Shown piece by piece: positions 23,825-34,474 of a stretch of DNA of 64,000 bases. A model generated the notes under the pieces. It was not told the origin of the DNA. It did no database searches and saw only the letters and a list, made by a program, of their open reading frames with translations. The stretch is from Eonycteris spelaea (taxonomy: Eukaryota > Chordata > Mammalia > Chiroptera > Pteropodidae), in contig PUFA01000003.1 of NCBI GenBank assembly GCA_003508835.1, positions 24,495,001 to 24,559,000 of the forward strand, read 5' to 3'. The stretch's first letter is position 1; the number at the start of each line of letters is the position of its first letter. Both the position numbers and the translations under genes were made by a program.

Positions 23825-25440
23825 AAAAAACATAATAAGAGGTCAAGGTAATTCTATGCAATTAGATAATTAAATATATGAGGATTTCCCTGCGTTGATA
23901 CACTGTGCGTTGCACATTGTCTACCAAGGACAATCTATACATCTGCCTCCCTCCAGAAGTCTTTCTAGAGGAAGCAGTTGACATGCTGGATTTAGAAGCT
24001 GAAATGATTTAACATATTGGAAATGGATAGCATAAATAACACAGAAATTAGCCAATTGAGAGCAATTCTAGGAAGCAAACTAGTTAAACTAGTACTGAGC
24101 AGGGACCAGTGGGAAAATGAGGCAGAGTTTAGGAGAGAACAAACAGCTGGCCCCAAAGCCCGCAGTGAAGATTGTGAGCATGATGTCTTTTCTTAAGGAA
24201 TAAAACAATGGCATCAAAGATTACTTATTGAAAGGCATTAAGAACTGACTGTACATAGGGAAAACATCAACAAATTCAGGAAAACGTTGGATATGTTGGC
24301 AGGGTTACAGATGTGTTGTGAGTAGTGGGGGTAAAGAAGAAAGGATTACAAAATTCCAAACAGAAAAAAAAAAAGTAGAAATTTATCAACAAAAACCGAA
24401 TCTAGAGAAAAAAATATATTATTAAAAAAACAACACAGAAACATAGCTGAACTATTTCAAAACAAAGGACACATTAAACAAGCAGTTCAACCAATTTTCT
24501 CTTTTAGTTATTGTTTGGTGTTTCACAGGAAGACCTTGGGCAAAATAATGTTGGTAGAGCAATGCCATGTTTGTGTCACTTTCCCTAAAACACACTGAAA
24601 TGAGACCTGCATAAGATGTGGTGACACATTAGTGCCATTTCTCTTTGCCAGACATAAACTCTCTCTCTGAGCTTCACTCGAGTTCCCCAGTATGAGTCAT
24701 CTTGGTTGTGAGTTCTGTCTTTTATGTTAGGTTCTAAGTGACAGGCACAGGGCACATGAGACTTGATATAAATACTTGTGCCTTCCTACATTTTGAGTGA
24801 AGAAGTCCAGAAATAAATAGGAGGCAACATAAAAACCTGAGGTGAAAGAATAACTAGGAAATTTAATAAAGAAGAAATGACATGTTCAATTTAAGAATGA
24901 AATTGCTTTACCAGAATAAAATGCAATAAGATGTGAAACCCAGGGCTTTCGATGCTACCAAGTGCCCAGCCTCCTTAGATATGAAGAAATCTACTTCTTT
25001 TCTGAGCTGTAGTTTAAGAGTCCTGTTTATTAAAAAGCAAAGCAAAACAAACCAAAACAAACCAGAAAAAACAACTATTTGTTATGACTTCAAATCATTT
25101 GATGTTAAAAAAGCTTTAACGAGTGTTTCTTCAATGTTTTTTTCTATGTTAAACTTTATTAAGTTTACTTTTCACATCACAGATCTGAATGCTGTTTGCT
25201 GAACAAATAGTCTGACCATTCTTTTTAGAATCTCTGGTTTTTAGCAAAATCAATATTTTCTTGAAATGAAAATATAATTTAAATTCTCCAGAGATCAAAA
25301 GTAGTTTGAGGACAAATGCTCTTGCAATTGTAACCCACTAGTTTGATGCCAAAATCAATGGCAGCAACTTTTCCCAGGAAAGGATTCCATGTATCATGGT
25401 GTTGTCCTGTCTTCTTTCCATGAATAGATGAGGCACTTTC
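23825..25440. other. Single-copy sequence
   Basis: No gene or confident repeat. A-rich runs at about 24364 and 25040-25075 (AAAAC-type). Frames are short. Confidence 0.45.
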
Positions 25441-25444
25441 AGTC

Positions 25445-25795
25445 CATGTTCAGGGCCAACTGCTATGCAAGGAACACTAATATTTTATATTAGACCTTTA
25501 TTGTTTCCTAAACCTTTCACGTCCACACTTTCATTTATTCATTATAATAATTCTGTGGATGCCTTGAAGGTCAGAAACATGTCCTTGCTCTTTTTAACAT
25601 CACCACAGCATAGCACAGTATGTGGTAAACGTTCAATAATTACTTGTTGATTCAATGGAATAAATATTACGAGCCTCAATTTATAGGTAAGGATGTGAAA
25701 ATCTAGAAAAAAATAAGGAGTGGTTCCAAGATCTTTTATAAGTAAAAAACAGAACCACAAATCTTCCAGATCTTCTGATCCCAAATCTTAGTCTT
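25445..25795 (-). repeat. MIR SINE, antisense, split by an L2 insert
   Basis: The first part has CTGCTATGCAAGGAACACTA and TTCATTATAATAATTCTGTG. The second has GAGCCTCAATTTATAGGTAA, CAGAACCACAAATCTTCCAG and TCCCAAATCTTAGTCTTTTC. Together they give the two halves of a reverse-complement MIR. The halves are separated by about 97 bases that read as L2. Confidence 0.55.
25560..25657 (+). repeat. L2 LINE 3' end nested in MIR
   Basis: CATAGCACAGTATGTGGTAA, CGTTCAATAATTACTTGTTG and ATTCAATGGA follow the L2 3' terminus (CATAGTAGGTGCTCAATAAA, TTTGTTGAATGAATG). Confidence 0.6.
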
Positions 25796-25799
25796 TTCT

Positions 25800-26345
25800 T
25801 ACTAGAACATGCTTCTCCAAGATATGCCACCCTAACAATGTTTTGGGGTAAAATGAGACACTAAGATTCACAATCAATTCTATAGAAATGAGTACTATGG
25901 TAAACTCTAAGCAGTCTTTCTGAAGGATAAGGCAATATTAATGAAAAATGTAAGGATAGTCGATCTTCACAGATTCCATCTCTGCTCACCTAACCCACAT
26001 ACCATGTAATTTTGCATTCGCGTTATGTAAGAGTTCAGTTGAATAGATTAATAAGATGAGATGCTTCCACAGTTTTTTGAGAAATCTTTTTATTAAAAGA
26101 TGATGGCTGTGCTATCGTTGGGCTCCTGACCCATCTGTATGGACCACTCTGAGGCTTGGACCTCTAAGGTATGTACCACTTCTTAGCTTTATTAGAGTCA
26201 TGAACCCATATTGTTTACATTTTGTGAAACTACAACTCCATTGCTAAATACGTTGCATAGTCATTTTAAATATTGTTTCTAAACATTCTGTAGTGTTTAT
26301 AAAAACTTCCCAACTTGGTTAACAAAATGAAAAAAAATATTAGAC
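25800..26345. other. Single-copy sequence
   Basis: No gene or repeat recognised; AT-rich. Confidence 0.45.
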
Positions 26346-26348
26346 TCT

Positions 26349-26500
26349 AGAGTAAAGTTTCTTAAAGTGTGGTGCCTGGACCATTCTATGGTCTCACCCA
26401 GACTTACTGAATCAGAGGCTCTGGGAAGATGAGTCTGACAATTTGTGTTGTAACAAGTTGTCCAGTGAAACTGATGCTCATTCAGGATTGAGAGCCACTG
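26349..26500 (-). mobile_element. MER5A hAT-Charlie MITE
   Basis: Reads TTTCTTAAAGTGTGGTGCCT, GGACCATTC, AGACTTACTGAATCAGAGGC, TCTGGGAAGATGAGTCTGAC and ends TTGAGAGCCACTG, the reverse complement of MER5A. A non-autonomous DNA transposon fossil shared by placental mammals. Confidence 0.85.
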
Positions 26501-26550
26501 TTCTGCAATATAGACTACAACTTTTTGGATCCTCCATTAAAAAAACTTTT

Positions 26551-26625
26551 TAAATAAAATAAATAAAATAAAATAAAATAATAAAATAACAACAACAACA
26601 ACAATAATAATAATAATAATAGTAG
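26551..26625 (+). repeat. Compound simple repeat (AAATA)n(CAA)n(TAA)n
   Basis: Three neighbouring A-rich motifs change one into another: AAATA/AAAATA units, then five CAA units, then six to seven TAA units. Confidence 0.95.
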
Positions 26626-26832
26626 ATCGCCCCTAGAAAAAGAAGACAACTCAAATGGAGAGTGAAGGAGAGAGTGAAGTAATTTTTTTATCAGGGGGAA
26701 TTATCAAATGTCCCCAAGAGGTTGAATTCCAGGGCTTACATTTCTAGCTAGCTATTCTTTTAGGCGAGGCAACCCTTGGTTGGTCTCACAGATTGCAAGG
26801 ACCTTGTCAGCTTACAATCCCTTATTTTTAAT

Positions 26833-26950
26833 GCCTACAGCACCTAGGCTTCCTAGGTGGTCTCCCACCCAAGTGGTAACCAGGCCTGACCCTGCTTAGC
26901 TTCCAAGATCAGAGAGGATTGGGCTTGTTCAGGGTGGCATGGCTATAGGC
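26833..26950 (-). pseudogene. 5S rRNA pseudogene, full length
   Basis: The minus strand reads as a complete 5S rRNA of about 118 bases. The 5' part has CATGCCACCCTGAAC. The internal promoter (A box) is nearly intact, with GGAAGCTAAGCAGGGTCAGG. It continues GCCTGGTTACCACTTGGGTG and GGAGACCACCTAGGAAGCCT and ends GGTGCTGTAGGC. Against vertebrate 5S it has roughly 15 substitutions, including CGCG to CAAG in the first loop and losses of CpGs. 5S rRNA is the large-subunit RNA transcribed by Pol III. The copy stands alone, lacks the Pol III T-run directly downstream and lacks an A tail, so it is most likely a dead dispersed retrocopy rather than an expressed gene. Confidence 0.9.
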
Positions 26951-26954
26951 AATA

Positions 26955-28275
26955 AAATGTCTTTTAAGGAATCCTTTTGAGATTCACCATCTTGTATGCA
27001 GGGCAGTACTGATATTATTTCATGCGGCATATCGGTGTTACTAATGTCAGGTGAATTTTTTGTTTTAGGAAAGTTGTCCCTGTTAAAATTTAAAACAACC
27101 ATTTTTAAACATCTAGCACTTGATTTTGAGTCATTCTTGGCAAAAATGACTCTTTCAGAAATGGCTATAATTTGATGGAGCTCTAGTTACTGGATTAATT
27201 TTAATGGGAAAATTACAAATGTAAATAAAGTACAATAGACCACTTTACTATTCAGGAGGAATTCTTTACATTCAAACAGTAACTTTATAATGTCAAAATA
27301 AACAGTAGGTATGAATCAGTATCTGGGCCATGTAAATATTTGCTTGTTTCCATAGTGATTAACAAGTCCAGATACAGAAAAGAAAAAAAAATCCACACAT
27401 GTTATCACTTCCTAATAATATGATCATAAAAACACGACTCAGACCAGACTGAGAGGAGAATAAACACCATTAATTAAAAGATGTATAAAATAGAGAAAGA
27501 GATGACAAATGAAGTACTGAGTGCAAAAATGCGCAAAGAGGTAAAATATACCTTTTTTAAAAATTCTGAAAGAAACTTGAGCAACCCTTAATTATCTTAC
27601 AAAATGCTATTTAGAATTTTCCAAAAATAAAACATCTGACAACTGCTCAAAGCGCACCCCCACCCACAAAACATACACTTTTAAAGTGGATATACAGCCA
27701 TGGCTGTGAAGTGTGTTTGAAAAAAAGTGAGACTGTTGGCATTTCACTTGAAATCAACTGAGAAGTTCTTTACTGAGAAGCTTAAAGCTGTTTTCCCAAG
27801 CTTTAGGGGAGTATTGCATATTACGGAGGAGGAGCATTTGGTCAAAGAGTAAATTAGTAGTGTGGTTCACACATCGCAGGAGGAATCTACACAGGAACCA
27901 CAGTTGTCTGAAATAATCAGTCCTGTTCACAGGCCTTTGGTTATGAAATTTCTTCACAAAGCAGTCAGCACAAAAGCTGTTTTTAGAAGCACTTTGTTCT
28001 TCTGATATCTACTAGGATAATGCAGCACCTTTTTTCCCCCTGAATGCTTTCTAAAAATAAAAACAAACACAAAAAGCACAAACACACCCTCAAGTAGCAA
28101 GAGAAGAATTGAACATGCCAGAGAAGGTTATTTCAATAGCTGCTTAACTAAATAGACACTCAAGGAGGAATTGCAGCACGAGACCCTAAATGGGGAGAAG
28201 TCCAAATCCATGACTATTCTGAATGATCTTTTCCTGAGCACATGGTAAAACCAAATTTAAAGCATCATAATAAAG
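26955..28275. other. Single-copy AT-rich sequence
   Basis: No gene recognised. 27120-27370 has even texture with ATTAATTTTAATGGG and few simple runs (weak candidate conserved element). The rest looks neutral. Confidence 0.4.
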
Positions 28276-28279
28276 ACAG

Positions 28280-29200
28280 AAATTAAAGGAACTGCAAAAT
28301 TTTTGGATACTATCTCACTCTATACATCTGCAAGTATACAAATTGATGATATTTAAATACATTAAAACAAACTATATACATTATTCAAAAATTTTTCCAC
28401 TATGAAGGGTAGTAGAGAATTCCAAAAAAAAAAAAAAATACCCAGATCACTGACAAATTTGACACTGTAATTCAATATAAATTTTTGTACATAAAACTCA
28501 ATAAGCAAAGAAAAGATAAGCAGCAAATCAGAAGAAAATACATGTGGATACTATAATAGACAAATATTTTACATCCTTAATATATAAAGAATATTTTGTA
28601 AATCAGTAAGGAAAAGGTAAACAATGAGGGGAAAACAGAGAAAAGAATGTATAGTAAAAAGGTAAACCTAATAAACATGTGAATATATAATCATTTTACT
28701 AGTATTTAGTGACTTTTTATTTAGAAGAATAATTGTACTACTTCTACCCAACAGATTTACAAAAATTTTAAAGATCGTGAATATCTAGTGTAATCAGACA
28801 TAAGCTCATTCATAACTTGTTGATACAAATGGATAGCATTTTAAAAGAAATTTTTGCATCATTTTTCATATTAAAATTATTTGGCTTTTGATCCAGCAAT
28901 TCAATTTCTAGAAATCTATACTATAGAAATATGACATACTTGCTCAGAGATTCCTGTACAAAGATGTATATGGTGGTATTTTGTAGTGATGGAAAGTTGG
29001 AAACAATCTAAATTCCTATCAGGTGTGGAATGGCTGAAAAATTATGGTGTATGTAGAAAATAGACTATTCAGAACCATTATTAAAAGATCCAAGATATAT
29101 TAACTGAATAAAGTAAAGCCAACTATTATAGGAATTACTTCTTAAGAGGAGAGTGAGATTAAGGAATGGGGGGAACAAATAAAGGGAGACTTTTGATTTG
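28280..29200 (+). repeat. L1M LINE, ORF2 end and 3' region
   Basis: AAAAGGTAAACAATGAGGGG, AACCTAATAAACATGTGAAT, TTTGATCCAGCAATTCAATT followed by TCTAGAAATCTATACTATAG, CTGTACAAAGATGTATATGG and GGAAACAATCTAAATTCCTA are typical L1M ORF2/3' blocks in sense orientation. Heavily diverged with an A15 run at about 28424. Confidence 0.75.
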
Positions 29201-29227
29201 TATTGCATTTGCAAACATTTTTTTTTT

Positions 29228-30110
29228 ATGAAAGAACATATATAACACAAAATTTCACATTTTAATCATTTTCAAGTGTACAAGTCAGTGGTATTAAGTA
29301 CATTCACATTGTTGTGCAACCATCACCACCACCCATTTTCATAACTTTTTTCATTTTCTCAGACTCTGTACCCATTTATAGTTAACTCCTCATTTCCCTC
29401 TCTCCCTTAGTGTCTGGAAACCAGTTCTTTCTGTGTCTATGAAATTGATTACTCTTGGTACCTTGACAGAGCTTAGGACATGCTACCTTGAAATAATGCA
29501 CCTTGGCGTATTGAATATTTCAAGCTGAAAGAATTTGAGGTGCAGGAAGGATTTTCTGACCTTCCTCTGAGACAAGTCATAAGACTCTCATGTGAAAGGT
29601 GCCCTTGCTATATCCAAAGGAAGACAGCATCACTATCTCTGAGGACAGAGGGACACTGAGAGGAAGTTGAATAGGTCTACATGTTTTTGCACTTTACTGC
29701 ACTTAGCCCACACCTATCACATCGTCCTACCACATTTTCCCTTGACTCTCCACTCTTCATCAAACCCTAGCATACAAACGCTCAAGTTCACAGCTTCCTT
29801 GGGTCCTCATTTTCTTAAGAAGGCGCCCGTGTCACAGGAAACTTATGTTAAATAAATGTATTTGCTTTTCTCTTGTTAATATGTTTTTTGTTATAGGGCC
29901 CCTGGCTGAGAACTAAAAAGGATAGAGGAAAATGGCATTTTTCTTCCACTACAGCCTCATGTAAGTGGGATCATAAAATATTTTGTTCTTTTGTAACTAG
30001 CTTATTTCACTTCGCATAATGTCTTCAAGGTTCATCTATGTTGTAGAACATGTTAAAATGTGTCCTTCCTTTTAAAAGCTGGATAATATTCTATTGTATG
30101 TATTCTGCAA
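29228..30110 (-). repeat. L1M LINE 3' end, antisense, interrupted
   Basis: Left part: TCACATTTTAATCATTTTCA, AGTGTACAAGTCAGTGGTAT, TAAGTACATTCACATTGTTG, TGCAACCATCACCACCACCC, to TTGATTACTCTTGGTACCT. Right part resumes at CCTCATGTAAGTGGGATCAT, then GCTTATTTCACTTCGCATAA and AATATTCTATTGTATGTATT. The two parts are contiguous in the L1M consensus, and the 490 bases between are a later insert. Confidence 0.85.
29464..29953 (+). mobile_element. Solo LTR inserted in the L1M
   Basis: A 490-base block begins TGACAGAGCTTAGG and ends CCACTACA, that is TG...CA. It is flanked by CCT on each side (an imperfect 4-base target duplication, ACCT and GCCT) and sits exactly where the L1M consensus is continuous. 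It contains AATAAA at 29851-29856 about 100 bases before the end, followed by TTGCTTTTCTCTTGTTAATA, the layout of a gammaretrovirus-like (ERV1) LTR. No internal viral genes are present, so recombination has removed them. Younger than the L1M. The family name is not recognised with certainty. Confidence 0.7.
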
Positions 30111-30281
30111 TCATTTTTTAAAAAATGAATTGCTTCTATATTGCATATATAAATTAAAGTAAAAAACAAACTTAGAACCATGCCTCCAAAGGTATACTTA
30201 TGCAATCCCTGTGTCAAAAATTCTACTGTTCTTAGTGAACAGTAGAATCAGGTGGAGTTTGAGGATTAAGAAATTTAAAAA

Positions 30282-30645
30282 AGGTGAGGGGGAGGGAGAG
30301 AGGAGAGGGGAAGGGCAAGAGGGAGGGTGGAAAGAAGGAAGAAAGGAAGGAAGGAAGGAGGAAGGAAGGAAGGAAGGAAGGAAGGAGGAAGGAAGGAAGG
30401 AAGGAAGGAAGGAAGAAGGAGGAGGGAGGAGGGACAAAGGAAGGAAGGAAGGAAGGAAGGAAGGAAGGAAGGAAGGAAGGAAGGAAGGAAGGAAGGAAGA
30501 AAGGAAGGAAGAAGGAGGAGGGAGGGAGGGACAAAGGAAGGAAGGAAGGAAGGAAGGAAGGGAAGAAGGAAGAAGGAAGGAAGGAAGGAAGGAAGGAAGG
30601 AAGGAAGGAAGGAAGGAAGGAAGGAAAGAAGGGAGAAAGGAAAAA
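30282..30645 (+). repeat. (GGAA)n array with higher-order duplication
   Basis: About 360 bases of GGAA units with interspersed GGAGG. A marker block GGGACAAAGG occurs at 30431-30440 and again at 30528-30537, each preceded by GAAGGAGGAGGGAGG. That gives a 97-base higher-order period, showing unequal exchange or slippage of a larger unit. Frames of 153-176 codons here are Lys/Glu/Arg/Gly or Ser/Phe/Leu/Pro repeats and are not genes. Confidence 0.97.
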
Positions 30646-30649
30646 CATT

Positions 30650-30810
30650 CTTTTATTGAATGTATAATGTGTGCCAGGCACTATTCCAAGCACCTCACAT
30701 TTTTAAACTCATTTAATTCTCACAGTAACTTTGTGTTGTAGATCCTCTTGTCCCCAATTTACCAAGGCTCTGTCACTTTCCCCAGGTGACACAGTTAAAA
30801 CATTTGAACA
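30650..30810 (-). repeat. MIR SINE, antisense
   Basis: AATGTGTGCCAGGCACTATT, CCAAGCACCTCACATTTTTA, AACTCATTTAATTCTCACAG, TCCCCAATTTACCAAGGCTC and AGGTGACACAGTTAAAA are the reverse complement of MIR 3' to core. It lies directly after the GGAA array. Confidence 0.8.
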
Positions 30811-30814
30811 TGTT

Positions 30815-31360
30815 TCCTCCAGTTACAGAGTCCACACCCTTAGTTCCCAATACCCCTGAGTGTTTTGTTTAGGAAATACCAGATCTGTTCACTAAGAGGC
30901 TTAGAAGGTTGAGTTTCCAGAAGGCTTTGTTTGTTAATTTTATGTTTCCTATCAATTCAATTGTAGAGACTAATCAGAAATAACCATCCAAGGGAGATGC
31001 CCATAGAAAGAACTCTGACAAACTAGTCTGGAGGAAAATATACTGTAGAAGTAAATGTGGTCAAGGTCAAAATCTTGATGATCACAAGATGGTGAGATTT
31101 CCTTCTTCTCCACTTTTAAAATGTTCATGGACTGACAAGTGAAGTTATAACAAAGTCAAATCTACTTTTGCTGTCCAGAGGTACACACACATGAACATCT
31201 AGAGAGGAGACGAATGAATCAACCAAGTAATCGACTCGTTTTACCTCAAATTTTCATGTCTAATTATAGATGTGAACTATACAGTAGGCCCCACATTTAC
31301 AGTTTTGATAAATATATTGAAGCAAACAGTGAGGTTGCTCATGGTCTGATCCTTTCTCTA
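30815..31360. other. Unassigned sequence upstream of the A33 tract
   Basis: No known SINE body or gene is recognised before the A tract at 31362. Confidence 0.4.

Positions 31361-31361
<1 letters not shown>

Positions 31362-31394
<33 letters not shown>
31362..31394 (+). repeat. Uninterrupted A33 tract
   Basis: Thirty-three A residues in a row. Such pure tracts normally mark a young retroposon tail, but the sequence before it (ending TGATCCTTTCTCTAC) is not a SINE or L1 end that I recognise. Confidence 0.95.
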
Positions 31395-31398
<4 letters not shown>

Positions 31399-31479
31399 AC
31401 ACCACAGAACATTTGGGAAACCTTATGGAGATGACAAGAAATAGCTGGATAATGGGCCAAGAAACACTAAAAAGAAACC

Positions 31480-32060
31480 CCTCTTTTATGACTCATTCTG
31501 TGCTGTGGATTTTCCACAAATGCCCTCCTGGAGCTTATGGCCAAGCAGGAAAGATGGGAATTACACAGACTCACACAAAAATATGTACCATTACAGGTGT
31601 GATAACTTCTAGGAAAGAAAAAGACAATGTGCTGAGAGGGAAAGAGAGAGCAGTGACTTGATTTCAACTGGAGCTCCTGGGGACACGCTCCAGAAAAGTG
31701 ACATTTACACCCAGACTTGAAGGATGAGTAGGTGGAGCTGGGTGAAGAGGAGGGGAGAAAGAAGAGCATTAGGGACAAAGCAGAGAGCTTTGACAAAGGC
31801 TCTGAGGGAGCTCAAAAAGAGGTTGGATATTTAGAGAACTAGGGAAGGGCTTTGCCCAAAATAGACAGGAAAGTGGCAGAAACCAGCCAGGAATCAGGTG
31901 AAGTGTGGGTTTGTAGGCCATGGGAGAGATCAGATTGTTTTCTCTCTGCAGTGGCAGTCGGTGCAATGATTTGAATGATCTAATTTGCAATATTAAAAGC
32001 ATCATTGTGGCCATTGTATGGAGCAGCGATTAGAGTGGGGAAAATAAAAGAACAGAGAGG
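31480..32060 (-). repeat. L2 LINE 3' region, antisense
   Basis: CCTCCTGGAGCTTATGGCCA, AGTGACATTTACACCCAGAC, TTGAAGGATGAGTAGGTGGA, AGAAGAGCATTAGGGACAAA, GACAAAGGCTCTGAGGGAGC and TTTGTAGGCCATGGGAGAGA follow the L2 consensus reversed. Long for an L2 copy, about 580 bases. Confidence 0.7.
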
Positions 32061-32064
32061 TCTT

Positions 32065-33520
32065 GGCAAGATTCCTGTGAGACAACGGTGTCCCCCCTTC
32101 CTGGTCTACACAAGAGTCATTGGCTCCAACTGGAGCCTCTTACTAATCTAGTGTCCTTGCTACTTTTCAAATAAGATCTACCCTCAGCTTGAGAGGGCTT
32201 GGCAAGGCACCTGTTTGTCCCCAGGGCTACTCATCAGAGGACCTGGGTGGGTGGGGTTCTCAGTGATGGGTCTCATTGACTAAGCAGGCCCCACCCGGAA
32301 GGAGCCTGGAGCCCCAGCAGCAGGTAGAAACACACCCCTCCCTGAGCTATCTCCTTGAGTTTAGGAAAAGGATAGGTCAGAATCTGCATTCCAACTCACA
32401 GAGCTGCATCAATACAAATGAGTCCTTCAAATACAACCACAGCCAGGCTCAGATTTTTGCCACAAAGAAGCCAGGCCATCTCCATGATGTTCAGACCACA
32501 GCACCCAACTACTTGGCATCATGGAGATCAAATATTTGGACCACTGGCTGAATTTTTCTCCCTTTTGACTCATGTTCTGTCATCAGGGTCATTGGATACT
32601 TATCTTCCCAGAAGAAACAGGGATAGATGGCTGCCCCTGGAAGGGTCACCACTTAGTGAAAATTGTCAAACTTAATATAATACATTTTCTATTATATATA
32701 GATATAGATATACATTTCTATTATATATATAATTTATTTGTGTTTTCAAGGAACTCCCAAAGGAGCCTATCCTCTGTTGTCATCTTTCATAAAAGGTCAA
32801 AAATATCCAGAGAACAAAGGTCCACAATAAAATATATTACCAGCAAAATAGTATTTTTGAGTTCATGCTAACTCCTTTGGTCCATCTTTGTCTTCAATTC
32901 TCTTATTTCTCTTGATATGGAAGGCAGAATCAAATGAGGATGAGCTGCACATGTCCAGAACTAGAACACAGCTGGGAATTTTCAAAGAAATATTATTTAA
33001 ACAAATAGTTCCTAGAGTCAAAGAATTCTTCTTCTTTTTTTTTTTCTCTCCCTAAATGAATTAGAACAAAATTGGGAGGGGGGCAGAGAAAATCCGACAT
33101 CAAAAAAATTCTGGTAAGTAACCACATGGTTTGGCCGTTTTGCAAAAAGCTGGAAAAGAAAAATAGATACAATTCTCTCTCTCTCTAGGAACTCGCCCCT
33201 TAAAACAAAAAATATTGATACAGGCTCGCAACAAAAGACACATAGACAACTGCACAAACATCCAAAAAAATAATCAAACAAAAGTCCCAAATATTGATAA
33301 AAATGTTTCCTCAGACTTGTACGATTTGTTTTCGCTGCAAATTTATTTTTCTCACTTTTCTTTTATATCAAAGATGCATGTGGCTGAGAAAGGGCAGAGA
33401 ATGACAGATCAAAGCATGGCTGGAGGGAGCAGTGGCCCCAGGCCAAGGAAAGGGCGGAGACAGGTCCTTCCTGGAGAGAAGCTGCAGGGTCCGCAGCTAA
33501 AATGGTGCAGCCCGGCTGCC
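32065..33520. other. Single-copy sequence
   Basis: No gene recognised. 32690-32745 is a TATA-rich simple stretch. 33035-33055 is a T-rich run. Confidence 0.45.
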
Positions 33521-33527
33521 CAGGAGC

Positions 33528-33680
33528 AGCTGAGTTCTAATCCAGGCTCCACCACTGATTTTCTAAAACTTGGGTCTCGGTGCCTTTAATCTGAAAAATA
33601 GGAATGATAATCACTCATTCTGGTTATTTTCACACAGATGGTGGAGGATAAAAGAAGGCAATCGGAGAGAACATACTTTA
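33528..33680 (+). repeat. MIR SINE
   Basis: CTGAGTTCTAATCCAGGCTC, CACCACTGATTTTCTAAAAC, TTGGGTCTCGGTGCCTTTAA, TCTGAAAAATAGGAATGATA and GATGGTGGAGGATAAAAG match the MIR core through 3' half. Confidence 0.75.
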
Positions 33681-33684
33681 AACT

Positions 33685-34265
33685 ACCATGTAAAGAAACC
33701 TGTGGGAGGTCTACCTTTGGCACCTTCTGGAAGGCTCATTCTTTAGGCACTCGCTACCTTTTCTGGATGAAACTTCAAGATTCTAGCATTGTTTTATGCT
33801 ATGTTCATAATAAGCCTAAACACATCCAGAAAGGAAAGATCCTGGTCGCGTTAAAAAAAAAAAAATCTGTAAAAATTACTGAAACTTTGCTCAGCAAAGC
33901 AACTATTTATTCAAAGTAAAATGACTCACTGAAGAGGAAAGAGGAAAGAGCCTGGAAGAGAGAGAAGAGATAAGCTGGCAGAGAATATAACTTTCTCAGT
34001 CTCTATCCCCGCCTTCCTCCCTCACAGGTGTTGTAGTAAGAAGGTGAAGTCACCAGAACATAAAGGCAGAGAGACAATCCAGAGGACTGGAGGAGCTTGA
34101 GAAATCTCCTAAAGGGAGACTATTGCCCCAGGGTTCATGTTTTGGGGAGGGTGAAGAGAGGGAAGGGAGCGATCTCTCTTCTTAGCAAAAAAAGAAAAAA
34201 AAAAGAAGCAGAAAGCTGCATTCCCTTGGGAAAAATTAGACATTCCAGAAAAGAGGACAGTGACA
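33685..34265. other. Single-copy sequence
   Basis: No gene recognised. A12 run at about 33853 and a purine-rich stretch at 33935-33985. Confidence 0.45.
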
Positions 34266-34271
34266 GTAAGC

Positions 34272-34470
34272 AAGGGATTTAGAGTCCAGGGACTACTGTC
34301 TGTCTGCATCTTCCCTCCGCTTCACATTACCTGTGTGACTAGGCAACTAGTTCAACTTGTGTCTCTGTGAACTTGGGGGCAGTAATATCCTGTCTTTCCC
34401 AGGGCCGAGGTGAAGGGTGCAGGAGAGACCATTTGCAATGTTTCTGGCACACGGCAGGCACTAAGTGGCA
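34272..34470 (+). repeat. MIR SINE, nearly full length
   Basis: GATTTAGAGTCCAGGGACTA, TTACCTGTGTGACTAGGCAA, CTAGTTCAACTTGTGTCTCT, GGGGGCAGTAATATCCTGTC and TGTTTCTGGCACACGGCAGG, CACTAAGTG match MIR in order. Confidence 0.75.
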
Positions 34471-34474
34471 GCGT

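Noticed and set aside
23290..23861. Several 106-178 codon frames with Ser/Phe/Leu or Lys/Glu/Arg repeats
   Set aside because: They are translations of the GGAA/GAAA simple repeat in every frame without stops.
26551..26625. A-rich compound repeat as the tail of a 5S-derived SINE
   Set aside because: The 5S copy lies on the minus strand, so its tail would be T-rich on the plus strand. The A-rich tract has the wrong polarity.
30198..30741. Frames of up to 176 codons on both strands
   Set aside because: They are translations of the GGAA array. No stop codon can arise in the pure repeat.
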